From: Isoetes taiwanensis | Taxonomy: Eukaryota; Streptophyta; Lycopodiopsida; Isoetales; Isoetaceae | NCBI GenBank assembly: GCA_021234155.1 | Contig: JAJEKV010000022.1 | Location: 9,800,934 to 9,864,933, forward strand | Direction of reading: 5' to 3' | DNA length: 64,000 bases | Shown: piece after piece, positions 10,438-21,168 of the stretch | How positions within the stretch are numbered: position 1 is the stretch's first letter | How the letters are laid out: each line of letters opens with the position of its first letter | Position numbers and translations under genes: made by a program | The notes under the pieces: model-generated | Told to the model about the DNA's origin: nothing | Seen by the model: only the letters and a program-made list of their open reading frames with translations | The model's database searches: none

Positions 10438-12427
10438 TTATACACAAGCATAGCTCGCACGACTGACCTCTCCTCTAAACACCCTTCTATCTCGTACTGA
10501 AACATGAACATTTGGATCGTCCATTGCAATCAAAGCTTCTTCCAAAATGTCCATTGCATTGGTTAAACTAACAGATAATTGGAGAATCCGCCAGGTCTGT
10601 GCTTCCATCCATTCGACATCAAAAAACGACGTTGCAAATAGAGGAGCCACCTCTTCAATAGCGCGATGTTCTACTAATTCAACATCCAAGGAAATAAAAG
10701 TAGAGAATAGAGGTGGAGAAGTGGCATCCCTGTCTTCTTGGTCCGCCGCGCTGTCAACATGGGGTCCTGCAACAGAAGGTTTAGCCAATTAGCAAGATCA
10801 AACATGACCAACAAGAAACAACTCATGAATTCATACTATCCAATATGAAAGCCATGGTCTTGGGCATCTAAAGGAATGTAATCTTGAAAGCAAGACTGCC
10901 ATCTATGGGAGGAATAAATGCGAGTGTCTCCTCATGATACTCCTCATCGACAGGATAACGATGATGTCCACTGCATCATCATCATCAGCGATGCCATTTT
11001 CTTCCTCTTCTAGCATTGTATCAAGTTTATCTACCTCCTCACAGGCCAAAGCATTGCCCCAAAACCCCATCACGTAGCAGACGTCCTTGATAGAAGCATG
11101 GCTTGGATCCAAAGTAAGTCTCCATGCAGCTTCTATAATTCTAGCAGAATTTCAAGAAAGGAAGGAAGGAAGGAAGGAAGGTTCTTTTATCGTCCGTGGA
11201 GGCCAATCGGCCTATGGGACCCAAATTACATGGGTGCAGCAAGCCTGTTGCTACCCGGATTAAAAGGACGCAGGCACTAGATAGAATGAATTTTCTAGTT
11301 TGTAACATCCGTGCAATTGTGTAGCACATACTGAGAGTTCTTTGCCATCTTCCATGATACAATATAAAATGACTGCCATGGCTAAGCAAATTCCTATTAT
11401 CCAAAACTACACCCGCATCTTATAATGCGTACAAGTTCTTCCCACGATCAAGTTGCTCAGTGGTTACTTCTTGCATGTGGTTCCTATAATGCAGTTTTCC
11501 CGTGTCCTTCAAACAATATCCAAGCATTCCCTCAAAGCAATGTAAATGCGTGACTTTCAACGCATTACATATAATTACTCCACCAGGTGGAAGATGATTC
11601 GTTCAATCTAGAGGTTGCTTAAGACGAACATTCACAGCTGCAGGCGTGGTTGCAAAAACTCGAGAGACACACTAGGTGCAAGTGATCAAGTTTTGAGCCT
11701 CGCTCTATTGCTACCATGCCTGCCAAGCAATCTGAGTCTAAGAACTTGAACGCTCTTAAATAATGATCTTCCACTATATCAGAACCATTGATAGTCACCG
11801 TCACACTCACATCTAGCTTGTTAGTTTTACCCTGCCTCTCCATGCTCTTCCTCATCTCCTTCTATTTCTTCTCTTATTTCTCTTTCTTTAATTTCTCTCG
11901 CTCCTCCTTCCTCTCTCTCTCTCTATCTGTTTCAATTTCTTCTTCTCATCCCTTTCAAACTGCCTCTTCTTCTTTTGCTCACCCCTTCATTCTGCTCTCG
12001 AATTACAATCCGACTATACTTTCTTGGCCTGCCCCTCTTCCTCCTTGGCCCAAAAGTATTGCAAGCATCAGCAAAAACATTCAGGTTACACAGGTCTCTT
12101 TGGAGAGAGATAAAGCACCTCAAAAGGCACTTCCATATAATTACTACGGTGGAATATACGATGGGAGTCAAGGAAAAGGTAGTTACAACCAGGCAACGAA
12201 TTCATGGCTGCAGCAAAAGGCAAGGAATTCGTCCTCTCTCTAGCAACTGCAACACTGCTGCTCCCAGGAGGCCTTCCCTCCTCATCCACAGAATCAGGCA
12301 TACCTTGCTCGGACCTAACAGTTCTAGCAAATATCTTCAGCATGGAAATACTCTGAAACGTGCCTCTATTAGCTTCACAGATCCTCGGGTGCTCGGCATG
12401 ATGCTCCAGAACACATAGACACATCAA
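10438..12427 (-). pseudogene. Replitron-like HUH (Y1) endonuclease, broken
   Basis: In order on the minus strand: an AT-hook KRGRPRK (12019-12039); a charged RERERKEEREK coiled-coil-like stretch; a domain running from NKLDVSVTVTINGSD to AIERGSKLDHLHL with the HUH motif His-Leu-His at 11673-11684; then GMLGYCLKDTGKLHY, with the candidate catalytic Tyr codon at 11516-11518 inside GYCLKD. An acidic C-terminal part follows (10438-11112). HUH plus one Tyr in G-Y-C-x-K-D-x-G-K-x-H is the pattern I know from replitrons, eukaryotic mobile elements that are thought to move by single-strand nicking. The copy is dead: there is a frame change immediately after HLHL, an in-frame TGA at 11604-11606, a TAA at 11420-11422, frame changes around 11880, and a LINE fragment at 11155-11281. 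The family call is from memory of motifs. An unrelated Rep-like protein is the alternative. Confidence 0.7.
11155..11281 (-). mobile_element. LINE 3'-end fragment with (TTCC)n tail
   Basis: On the minus strand the fragment runs GTGCCTGCGTCC... through a GGCCGATTGGCC hairpin to GGACGATAAAAGAACC and ends in a TTCC repeat (11155-11181). It interrupts the homology of the replitron-like protein, which resumes at about 11150 (RIIEAAWRLTLDPSH). The layout, a GGCC hairpin followed by GACG-TAA and a simple repeat tail, matches the end of the LINE at 13842-14440, so both probably belong to related LINEs. Possible target duplication is imperfect (GAAAATTC versus GAAATTC). Confidence 0.55.
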
Positions 12428-13395
12428 AATTGATGGCTTCTACCTATGTGGAAAGAACAGGTTGTTTGCCTCCAACAAAATTGGAAAATTGCTGCCAGGC
12501 ATGAGGCCTGCTGGCCGATACCTGCCAAATGCCTGCCTCTGTTTGTGGCATCGGCTGACTCATGCCAAACGTTTGTGCCAGAGCTTCTCTATTTCTATTC
12601 GTGGCAAATTGGATCGTCCATATTCAACCACAGCCCAGAAAAAAACCCAATCTGAGCCCAAATAATAACCACCCAAAAAAAAGAAAAAAATCCAACGAAC
12701 GCCCAAGGAATTCATTGGAAAACCTACTCCATAGCCGTGTGGATAAAGATGTCTTCCTTATCGGCATGATTTTCGAAGCAAAATGAGCAGAATGATATTG
12801 CTAGTCTAGCAGAAGTGGAGGAATGTTTGTATCATTGAAAGATTAGCTTACAAAGGAGAGAAAACCTGCAAGGCAAGATCCAGGCATTGTCTATTTTATC
12901 AGCATCATACCAGGTAATCAGACCTACTTACCTTACGTCCTTGAGACTAATGTAGACTGCAAACTTAGTATTGCAAGATTGCCTTGTTATCCTAGAAATG
13001 GAATATTTTGAGGCTAAGCTACTTTATGTTTGCATCGGATATAGATATAATACTCAATATAGATCACATTGATTAATTAATGGATTGGAACATTGGGTCC
13101 ATTATTTTATGGCATTGTCTATGCAGTAACCATTTTAAGTCTCAATCAGTCTTTATTTATATTGGCCATGGTTAGTTTCTACACTGTTGTGTGTTCATTG
13201 GGTCCTCGCACGCTGCGGGTGGCATAAATGATGCCATTTTTAGCCCTAAATAATAGTGCTAATTAAGGGGGTTTAACTGAAGTTTTAATTTTATTTTAGC
13301 ACTAAATCCCGCCCATGGGATCCTAAACCGTCGAACCTTTCCTCCTTTCCTTCTTTCTTGGAGTTTCTTGGATCGGATTCAGAAACATAGCTGCT
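12428..13395. other. Intergenic stretch
   Basis: Short plus-strand ORFs around 12446-12786 have no protein-like motif. A-rich runs occur near 12670. Nothing functional was recognised between the HUH gene and the 13396 tandem repeat. Confidence 0.4.
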
Positions 13396-13730
13396 CCCCA
13401 TCGAGATCCCCGTACTCTGCTTGGTTAACTGACCGGATCAAATTGCTGTGACTGTACTGCTCTTACAGCAGTAATTATCGAAATCCGTTATTTGTACCAT
13501 TCTAAACAATTGCCATCATTAGATTCAACAAAATCCCCAATCGAGATCCCATTTCCCTGCTTGGTTAACAGGCCAGATTAAATTGCTATGACGGTACTCC
13601 TTCCATAGCAGTAATGATCGAATTTGGTTATTTGTACCATTCTAAACAATCGATTGCCAGACAATCGAGATCCCATTACCCTGCTTGGTAAAGAGCTCGT
13701 ATCAAATTGCTCATCTGAACAATTTTTGCA
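13396..13730. repeat. Tandem repeat, about 139/126-bp units, 2.5 copies
   Basis: Units begin at 13396, 13535 and 13661 with CC(A)ATCGAGATCCC and continue through CTGCTTGGTTAAC, AAATTGCT, ACAGCAGTAAT and TTATTTGTACCATTCTAAACA. The third copy is partial. It is non-coding. Confidence 0.8.
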
Positions 13731-13841
13731 GACTCATGAAAAGTTGTTTTAGTGGTAAGCATCTAATCTTTGTTGACAAATCTTTGGGAATGGTAAATAA
13801 TGTGGAAATAGTTTCATTCTATTATATTTCATGCTTCTATA

Positions 13842-14440
13842 TAGAATATAGAATAGAATAGAATATACATTAACGTCCCTCAGGCCGTGAGGCCCCCGGA
13901 CTTATGTAGCATCCTGCGAGCTCCCATAGGGTGCTTCCAGCAAACAGACGCATAGGTTTTATGTAGCCATCTAGCGGGCTTCACTTGTTCTTTATATATT
14001 ACCCGCATCGTGCTTATAGCTGGCTTCTTGGCCATACACAAATGCATCGTTATAAACAGTTTTGAACTGTACTTTTTGGGCTACTCTGATCCGCCTCATA
14101 CGTGCTTTTCAGATTACTAGCCCTCTCTCTTTGTGCACCCCCCGGTGTCTTATTATCATTTCTTTTATAGCTTTCGCTATATCTGTGAGTGTCTCTTCTT
14201 TGTCCATCAGTGCTGGGAGTGGGAGATCCCACCTGACCTTGTCAAATTTGGACTTATATCGTTGTAAACCGGGCATTCCTTTACCATGTGCTCTTCGTCC
14301 TCTATTTTTCCTGAGTCACATACTCGATATATTCGCTCTGCTCTATCTATTTTCCTCCATCTATCTTTCTCAATTCGGAGGTCATGGCTTCCCATCCCGA
14401 ACCGCCGCGTTCCCCATTTTACTCACCGGGCTTTCGGTTA
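13842..14440 (-). mobile_element. 5'-truncated LINE, C-terminal coding end and 3' UTR
   Basis: The minus-strand ORF 14207-14395 reads LRIEKDRWRKIDRAERIY, then RVCDSGKIEDEEHMVKECP. This is the C-terminal zinc-finger-like block commonly found after the reverse transcriptase of non-LTR elements (C...C...EDE.H....CP.Y). Reading continues in another frame (FDKVRWDLPLPALMDKEE) to a stop near 14110, then a 3' UTR with a GGCC hairpin, ending in a TATTC simple repeat (13842-13868). The RT itself is absent. The plus-strand ORF starting at 14384 overlaps the end and is not related. Confidence 0.75.
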
Positions 14441-14599
14441 TTGAAGACAAAGGTTAATGTAGCAGGTGTGGAGGATTGCATTCCAGATGTGGAGAATTTT
14501 TTGGGCTTGGTATCACGAAAGTACAAAATTTTAGTAATGTTTGGTCGCAAGTTCAATGAGTTGATGCTAACGAGTTTAGCATTTGGTACTATGTTTGTA

Positions 14600-15082
14600 G
14601 ACAATTAGTTAGCAAATTATGCTAATGTGTTATATTGGTACTATGTTTGAGGCAGCAAGACTTGCTAGTTAGTATGTCTTGGTGTGTACGAAGTTACTTA
14701 GTGATTTCGTTCTATGTTTGCAGGCAATATTTGCTAAGTAGCAAGTTACATTAAGAACGCGAATTTTGTGCTACACTTACAGGCTCAAATTGTTATTAGC
14801 GGCGGTTGCTAAGAAGATGAAGTTCAGTGCTAAGTTAGAAAGAGTTAGTTGCTATTTAGCATGACATGCTAAGCATTTGCTATTTTGCAGACAGTAGGCC
14901 CAAGGTAATTGGTGTTCATGACAATTAGTAATTATTTGGAAAAAATAGCAGTTCATTGCTAAGCTCTTAGAGTTAGTACTATTCAAGATACTTAGTGCTA
15001 TGATTTGGATTGGTTTAGTTTTTTGCAGACACAATGAAGAACTTCCAGTGATATATAATTTCAAAGCTGGTGCAGGGATAGA
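14600..15082. other. Region rich in TTAGCA/TGCTAA, upstream of the RING-H2 gene
   Basis: The hexamer TGCTAA or its complement TTAGCA occurs repeatedly, often as close inverted pairs (for example TTAGCATGACATGCTAAG near 14860). Several pyrimidine-TTTGCAG strings look like 3' splice sites (about 14720, 14889, 15027), so it may be an intronic 5' UTR of the gene that starts at 15083. No long reading frame was found. Confidence 0.4.
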
Positions 15083-15995
15083 ATGGCAACAAAGAAAACT
15101 CAACCTAAAGTGACCATAGACGAAGAGGAAGCAGGGAGGATGTTTGACACATCTGTGTTGCCTTCTGAGGGCATGACCTCTTCAGATGTAAGAAAGGCAA
15201 ATGTGGCTGAAGATGAGATAAGAAAAATATTTGGCTGTGTAAAACTGGTGGGTACCAAGCAAATTTATAAGTCTAGTTGAATGAATCCACTATTTGTGGA
15301 TCAGTTTATGAATATCTACAGAAGATGTTACCAAAGAACTGATGTTTGTGTTGGAGAGATTGGGAAGTTTTTTGCACGGGCATTCACTTTGCATGTGAGA
15401 GGACAAAAGATTAACTGGCAGTCATTTGTGGTTAAAACGAAGAAAAGTGTTACAGCTAAGGTTGAGAAAGAAGTTGAGTATGAGTGCTTATTTCCTCATA
15501 CAAACGTTGTTGGTTGTGTAGTGGACTATTCTGTCATCAACTCCTTGATTGCTGAGTTAGATAAGCAGAAGGATGACTTGAATGTTAGAGTTAAAAGTGC
15601 AGCCAGTGAAATGAAGGAAAAAAGGAAGTTGTGGAAGAAGTGCAGTTACGAGGTGGATGCTGCAAAACAGCAAATTGAAGCAGCAAAGGCCAGGTGTGAG
15701 CACTCCAATGTCATTACATTCTTGTCGTCAATGCTGGTTTCCAAGGAAAAGGAACTTTTGGAGGCGACAATAGCATACAAGAGTATAGAGGAAATTCACA
15801 AAGGGGTAATTGCTAATGACCTTTGTAATTACATAGTGCTCAATAATTTTTCTTTCTGCTTCATCATTCTTTTTATTTTTAAACAGGCAGAAGATGAAGA
15901 ACATAGACTCCAACCAAGGCTGGAGAAGTTGAAAGAAATAGCTTCATCTCTAAATAAGATGTCTGGACTGCAACTCAACCTTCCATTTTTGGAAC
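15083..15995 (+). pseudogene. Coiled-coil/RING-H2 protein of unknown function, 5' part (disrupted)
   Basis: The frame starts MATKKTQPKVTIDEEEAG and continues past an in-frame TGA at 15278-15280; a 57-base GT-AG interval (15248-15304) could splice it out but is very short for a plant. The second part (from 15281) is Cys- and Lys-rich, then forms a long coiled coil (about residues 85-170: INSLIAELDKQKDDLNVRVK and onward). An intron with GT-AG ends lies at about 15807-15887, after which the helix continues (AEDEEHRLQPRLEKLKEIAS). The exon is cut at LPFLE by copia element B; the frame resumes at 21808. I do not recognise the family. Confidence 0.6.
15991..15995. repeat. Target site duplication of copia element B, left
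   Basis: GGAAC directly before the 5' LTR, identical to 21808-21812 after the 3' LTR. Five bases is the usual copia length. Confidence 0.95.
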
Positions 15996-16634
15996 TGTTG
16001 GAATATTTTATTGCATAATCTTCTTAGGCAGAATGCCACACCTGGAAATGCTAACAAATGATCAGTGTGCTCACTCTTGCATTATGTATGAGCTAACACA
16101 AGCTCAAATCTTGAATGGCAGGGATTGCAACCTAAGGTTCAACTAGGGAGAGAGAAATGTCTGAACCTAATGGTCGTGTTATTGAAGGGGTGAATTTAAC
16201 CTTTATATTTATTGGACCATTGAAGTATTAAGTTTGCTTTATCTGAAGAATATGATCGAAGGAAATTTGGTGGCAACCAAAAATTAAATATAGAAACAGC
16301 GAACCGATCTGCTGAACCTGCTGCTTAACCGTCGAAGCTAGTATGAATAAGAGGAGCAACAGATAAGAACGAGATATAGAGAAAACAGGGGATTCGGCCT
16401 CAGAGGGCGAGCATTTCCGGACCACATATCAAATTGTATGAATGAATTGTATACTGACCATTGCCTTGCTACAGTGATTTGGCTTTAATGAATTTTATTC
16501 ATACCTATGGTTGAAGGTTGAATTGTCAAGTTTGAATTTGAATGATAGAATAATGGCAATAGTCTCACAAGGTTGTTGCTTGATTCAATAAGATTGTCAA
16601 TCTAAGTGATTGAATTTTCGCTCTAATTCTCACA
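15996..16634 (+). repeat. 5' LTR of copia element B
   Basis: Starts TGTTGGAATATT and ends TTCTCACA. It is 639 bp, the same length as the 3' LTR. Confidence 0.96.
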
Positions 16635-16636
16635 TC

Positions 16637-16648
16637 TGGTATCAGAGC
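16637..16648 (+). other. Primer binding site of element B (tRNA-iMet type)
   Basis: TGGTATCAGAGC, two bases after the 5' LTR. Confidence 0.93.
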
Positions 16649-16676
16649 AGGTTCAGTGTTAAGGAAGCTATTCAAA

Positions 16677-18257
16677 ATGTCGAGTAGATTTGGGGCGAGC
16701 CTTTTAAGTGCTGTTGAGGTGTACAAAGGGGGTCCTGGTTTCCAAGTGTGGAAGGACTCAATTGTACATATTCTGGAGGTGGAAGACCCTTGGGACCTGG
16801 TCAATCCCTTAGGAGAAAGCTCACCTAGTACTGCCATAAGGTCTACTGCAAGTGTTGTTGCAAGATCTGGAGGAGGAGCTAATGAATCAGAAAGCTCAGG
16901 AGAAGTAAATTCAGCAAAATCTCTTGAAGGAACAAAGGGGACTAAATCTGAGTATGCAAGGCTGAAAGAAGCACAAGGAATTATTTCTTCAAAGGTAAGC
17001 CCTACCATAAGACTAAAATTAAGAAACAAAAGTCCAAGAGAAATGTGGATTTACTTGATCAAGCACTTTGAAGAGAAGACATCTTCTCAAATAGATCTGC
17101 TTGATAAGGAGCTTAGAAACTTAAAGTTGCATGATGCGGATAATTTGTCAGATTTTTTTAACAAATTTGACAATATTGTGGCTGATTTGGCTGCTGCTGG
17201 AGTAGACTTGTCTGAAAGGTTCCAAGTTCTAGCCATAGCTAGGGCAGTGATTGAAAATGAGCAATTGGGTTTGTTTATAAGGAATGTTGCCAAGAATAGG
17301 GATGAGGCAAAAAATATTCTGAGAACTGAAGTAGAGCAGAAGAAAGTTGCTAGAAGTAATGATGAAGAGGCAACCGAGATTTTATATGCTGGAAAAAAGG
17401 GGAAAAGCATAAACAAAAAAATAGTTTGCTATAATTGCAATGAGGAGGGGCATATGAAGAATAACTGTCCAAAATTGAAAAGGGATTTTAACTGCTATAA
17501 CTGTGGTGGCAGGGGGCATTTAGCAGCTAAATGTCCAACACCAAAGGATTACAAAGGCAAAGGTAAAAAAGGAGATGTAAAAGGAAAAGGGGGAAGAAAA
17601 TCTGCTGGAACTTTCATTGCTAAAGAACATGGAGATGAAGATAAAGAGTGCACTGAAGATGAGGAAGAGGTAACTAATGCATTTGCTGTGCTTGATGAAA
17701 AGGTTGCTAACAAAAATTCTCATTCTCTTGTAGTTGATAGTGGAGCTGAAATATCAGTAGTGCAAACTACTGATCTACTCAAGAGAGTCTCCAAAAATCA
17801 TACAAGGAGTATACAAGTGGGAAATGGAGCCTTACAAGCTATTGAAGCAAGGGGATTATTGCAGTTGACAGACTTAGAAGGGAATGTAGTTGACATTGAA
17901 AATGTTTTGTGTGTGCCTAGCATAATTAAAAACTTGATTTCTGTTAGTCAGTTGGTAGATATTGGCTATAGAGTCAACTTTGACTCTCATGGATGTAATA
18001 TATTTTTGGGAAATGAAAAGAAGTTTATTGCCAAACGTGTAGGAAATTTTTTCCAGTTGGAAAATTCAGTTTACAATGAAGCTAATGCTGTATGCACTCC
18101 AGATTTCAAACTGTGGGACAACCGGTTAGCTCATACTCATTTTAACAATGTTAAAGGTCTAACCAAGAAAGGATGGATTGAATGTGATAGTGCGGACTCA
18201 GGAAAATTAGTTTGTGAAGGATGTGCACTAGGAAAACTAAACAAAGTTACCTTTTAA
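16677..18257 (+). pseudogene. Copia gag-protease-preintegrase of element B
   Basis: I take ATG 16677 as the start because it follows the PBS by 28 bases and gives MSSRFGASLL, matching gag of element A; the frame is open a little further upstream only from a GTG. Order: gag with retrotransposon core (WIYLIKHFEEKTSSQIDLL, about residue 120), two CCHC zinc knuckles (CYNCNEEGHMKNNC and CYNCGGRGHLAAKC), aspartic protease with the active site VVDSGAEISV, then the preintegrase block (WDNRLAHTHFNN and CEGCALGK). The frame ends at TTT TAA, one base out of phase with the integrase frame that continues as PFKRSKNRAEG. A one-base insertion is the simplest cause; programmed shifting is not usual for plant copia. 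Confidence 0.93.
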
Positions 18258-18285
18258 AAGGAGCAAGAATAGAGCAGAAGGGATA

Positions 18286-19200
18286 TTGGAACTTGTGCAC
18301 ACTGATCTATGTGGGCCACTCAATGTGAAAGGTAAAACAAACAAAAGATACTTTATATCTTTCATAGATGATCATTCTAGAAAATGCAAATGCTATTGTT
18401 TGGAAAGAAAATCACAAGCATTGAATGCTTTCAAACATTATGTGACTGAAATGGAAAGACAAACAGGAAAAAAGGTAAAGTGCATTCGATCTGATAGGGG
18501 AGGAGAATACCTTTCCACAAAATTTAGACTGTTTTGCATTGCTAATGGGATTAAAAGGCAGTTGACTTGTAGGTATACCCCTCAACAAAATGGTGTTGCA
18601 GAGAGAAGGAACAGGACCTTGATGGATGATGTCAGATCTATGATCAAAGCCAGTGGTCTACCTAACTATTTATGGGAGGAAGCATTAAAGACTGCTGTCA
18701 CTATACAAAATAGACTGCCATCTTCAAGTTTGCAAGGTAAGATCCCTGAACTTGTGTGGTCAAGTAGCAAAAATGTTATAGATTATGACATGTTTAAAGT
18801 ATATGGTTGTTTGGCATACACTCACATACCCTCTGAATTGAGAAGGAAATTGGACAACAAAGCAGAAATTGGTTTTTTGGTGGGATATGATGAGGAAAGT
18901 AAGGGGTTCAGAATTTTTATCCCAAGCTCAAGGTCAATAGTTGTTAACAGGGATGTGTTATTTGATAAAAATGTGGTTTACAAAGATAGGCAGCTTAAGA
19001 TAAAATCTGAACCAAACAGGGACACCATTCAAGAAACCTGCAGTAAACCATTAGACGCCATATTAGATGCTGATGATAATGAAATAAGTCAAGAAGAACC
19101 TTCAAAGGATGCAGCAGTGGTAGAAAAGGACATACAAGAGAGAAACACTGAGGTGCCAAGTGTTAAAATTAAAAGGAAGTCACAAACTGAAAGCTACTAG
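18286..19200 (+). pseudogene. Copia integrase core of element B
   Basis: It continues from the previous frame after a one-base shift. LVHTDLCGPL opens the RNase-H-like fold. The catalytic residues are D in SFIDDHSRK or TDLCG, D in CIRSDRGGEYLS, and E within PQQNGVAERRNR. YGCLAYTHIP and GFLVGYDEESKGFRI follow, then a variable acidic linker. The frame stops at 19198-19200 and homology continues one base out of frame (LEEANIDKETYGRND), so a second indel separates integrase from RT. Confidence 0.92.
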
Positions 19201-19292
19201 AAGAAGCTAATATAGACAAAGAAACTTATGGAAGGAATGACACAGGGAGGAGCAGGAGACTTGAAGCTTTAGGTCATGATTATGATCAAATT

Positions 19293-20591
19293 ATGGCACT
19301 AGTGGCAGATGAAGAAATTCCAAGAACAGTTGATGAAGCATTAACTTGTCCAGACAAAGACAAGTGGAAAGAAGCAATGAATGATGAGCTTTCTTCTTTT
19401 GAGGAGACAGAGACATATGAACTTGTTGACTGCCCAGCTGATCATAACATAATTGGAAGTAAATGGATCTTTAAAATTAAAGAAGGAGTAGATGGTGGAA
19501 AAAAGTACAAAGCTCGCCTTGTTGCTCAAGGATTTACACAAAAGAAAGGAAAAGATTTTGAAGAGACCTATTCACCTATTGTCAAACTTACAAGTATAAG
19601 AGTACTTTTGGGACTAGCAAATGCTTTAAATCTAGAGCTGCATCACATGGATGTGAAGACAGCATTTCTTAATGCAAGATTGGATGAAAAAGTTTACATG
19701 AAACAGGCCCCAGGTTATGAAGAAGGCAAAAATAAGGTTTGGAGGCTGAACAGGGCAGTTTATGGTCTCAAACAAGCTCCTAGGAAATGGTATTTGTGTA
19801 TAAATAATTATCTTAAAGCTCAGGGCTTTGAAAAACTACAAAATGATGGAAATATATATAGATACAGTGTGGGGAATAAGTATTGCATCATTGCTTTGTA
19901 TATAGACGATTGTATCATGATTGCTAATGATACAAAGACACTAGAATTATGCAAAAATATACTGAAGGCCAGATACAAGATGACTGACTTGGGAGAGTTG
20001 AAACACTTTTTGGGAATTGAGGTTACAAGAAATAGAGAAAAGAATTGGCTGAAATTGTCCCAAGGCAAGCATATTGATAATATGTTGAACAAATTTAATA
20101 TGGGAGATGCACATATTGTCAAAACACCAGTGGTCCCAGGGCATAGACTGACAGCAGAAAAAGAGATGACTGAAAAACAAATCAAAGAGATGGAAAACAC
20201 ACCCTACATGGAGTTAATTAGATGTTTATTATATCTGGCTAACAATAGCAGGCCAGATATATCTTATGTAGTTAACATTTTGAGCAGGAAATGCAATAAT
20301 CCAACAAGAGAACACTGGTTGACAGGGAAAAGAGTGTTAAAATATCTCAAAGGTACCAGGGATCAAGGAATAATGTATGATTCTAAGGATCTCAATATGT
20401 ATGCCTATAGTGATGCAGACTGGGGTGGGGATCTAGCATCACGAAAATCCACTTCAGGCTTTGTAGTATTCTTAGCAGGAGGAGCAGTGAATTGGAAATG
20501 TAAAAAACAAAGTGCAATAGCACTATCCTCTGCTGAGGCTGAATATGCAGCGTCCTCTTTGGTGGCAAGAGAGATTGCATGGTTGAGATAG
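19293..20591 (+). pseudogene. Copia reverse transcriptase and RNase H start of element B
   Basis: The homology begins upstream of the first ATG (GRSRRLEALGHDYDQI). All RT blocks are present: KARLVAQGFTQKKGKDFEET, HMDVKTAFLNARLDEKVYM, VYGLKQAPRKWY, the catalytic YIDDCIMI, and LGIEVTRNR. RNase H starts with YSDADWGGDLASRKSTSGF and includes ALSSAEAEYAA. The frame ends at TAG (20589-20591) after EIAWLR, where related elements have Gln, so C-to-T in a CAG codon is likely. Homology resumes in the same frame. Confidence 0.94.
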
Positions 20592-20858
20592 TTGCTAGAA
20601 GAATTAAATTGCAAACAGGAGGCACCTACAGAAATTTTTACTGACTCACAAAGTTGTATAGCAATTGCAAAAAATCCCATTGATCATGAGAGAACAAAGC
20701 ATATTGAGCTGAGTATGCATTTTGTTAGGGACTTAGTTTCAAGAAATTGTATCAAACTAGTGTATGTGAACACATCAGAACAAATAGCAGATGTGTTGAC
20801 AAAAGCTTTGCCAGAAAGCAAGTTTGTACTATTCAGAAATGCACTTAAGGTTCAATGA
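20592..20858 (+). pseudogene. RNase H C-terminus of element B
   Basis: Same frame as the RT, after the TAG. LLEELNC, FTDSQSCIAIAKNPI, HIELSMHFVRD and QIADVLTKALPESKF are the standard end of copia pol. It ends TGA 20856-20858. The 300 bases to the polypurine tract are non-coding. Confidence 0.92.
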
Positions 20859-21159
20859 TACAATGGAGGAGAAGAAAATCTGCTGGACAGTGCATTTTTA
20901 CTTGAACTTAGTTCTTTATCAGAAGAAAATATATGACTTGAAAATGTGCAACTTAAGCATGAAGTATAGTTCAGAAATGTAGTGGAGTACAGACTTGCAC
21001 AAGACATTTACTATTACTGCATAAGGAGTTTAAAGCAAGAGCTTTATGAAAGGAAATATGCAGCATGGGCTTAAAGCCATACTTAACAGAATAGTGCAGT
21101 TCAAACATGTACATTACTGTTTATATTGTACAGATGCAATATGATAAGATTATGCAACA

Positions 21160-21168
21160 AAGGAGGAG
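21160..21168 (+). other. Polypurine tract of element B
   Basis: AAGGAGGAG directly before the 3' LTR; it would prime plus-strand DNA synthesis. Confidence 0.85.

Noticed and set aside
18240-18290. Programmed frameshift between protease and integrase in element B
   Set aside because: Plant copia elements normally use one frame, and a single inserted base restores similarity to element A, so a mutation is simpler.
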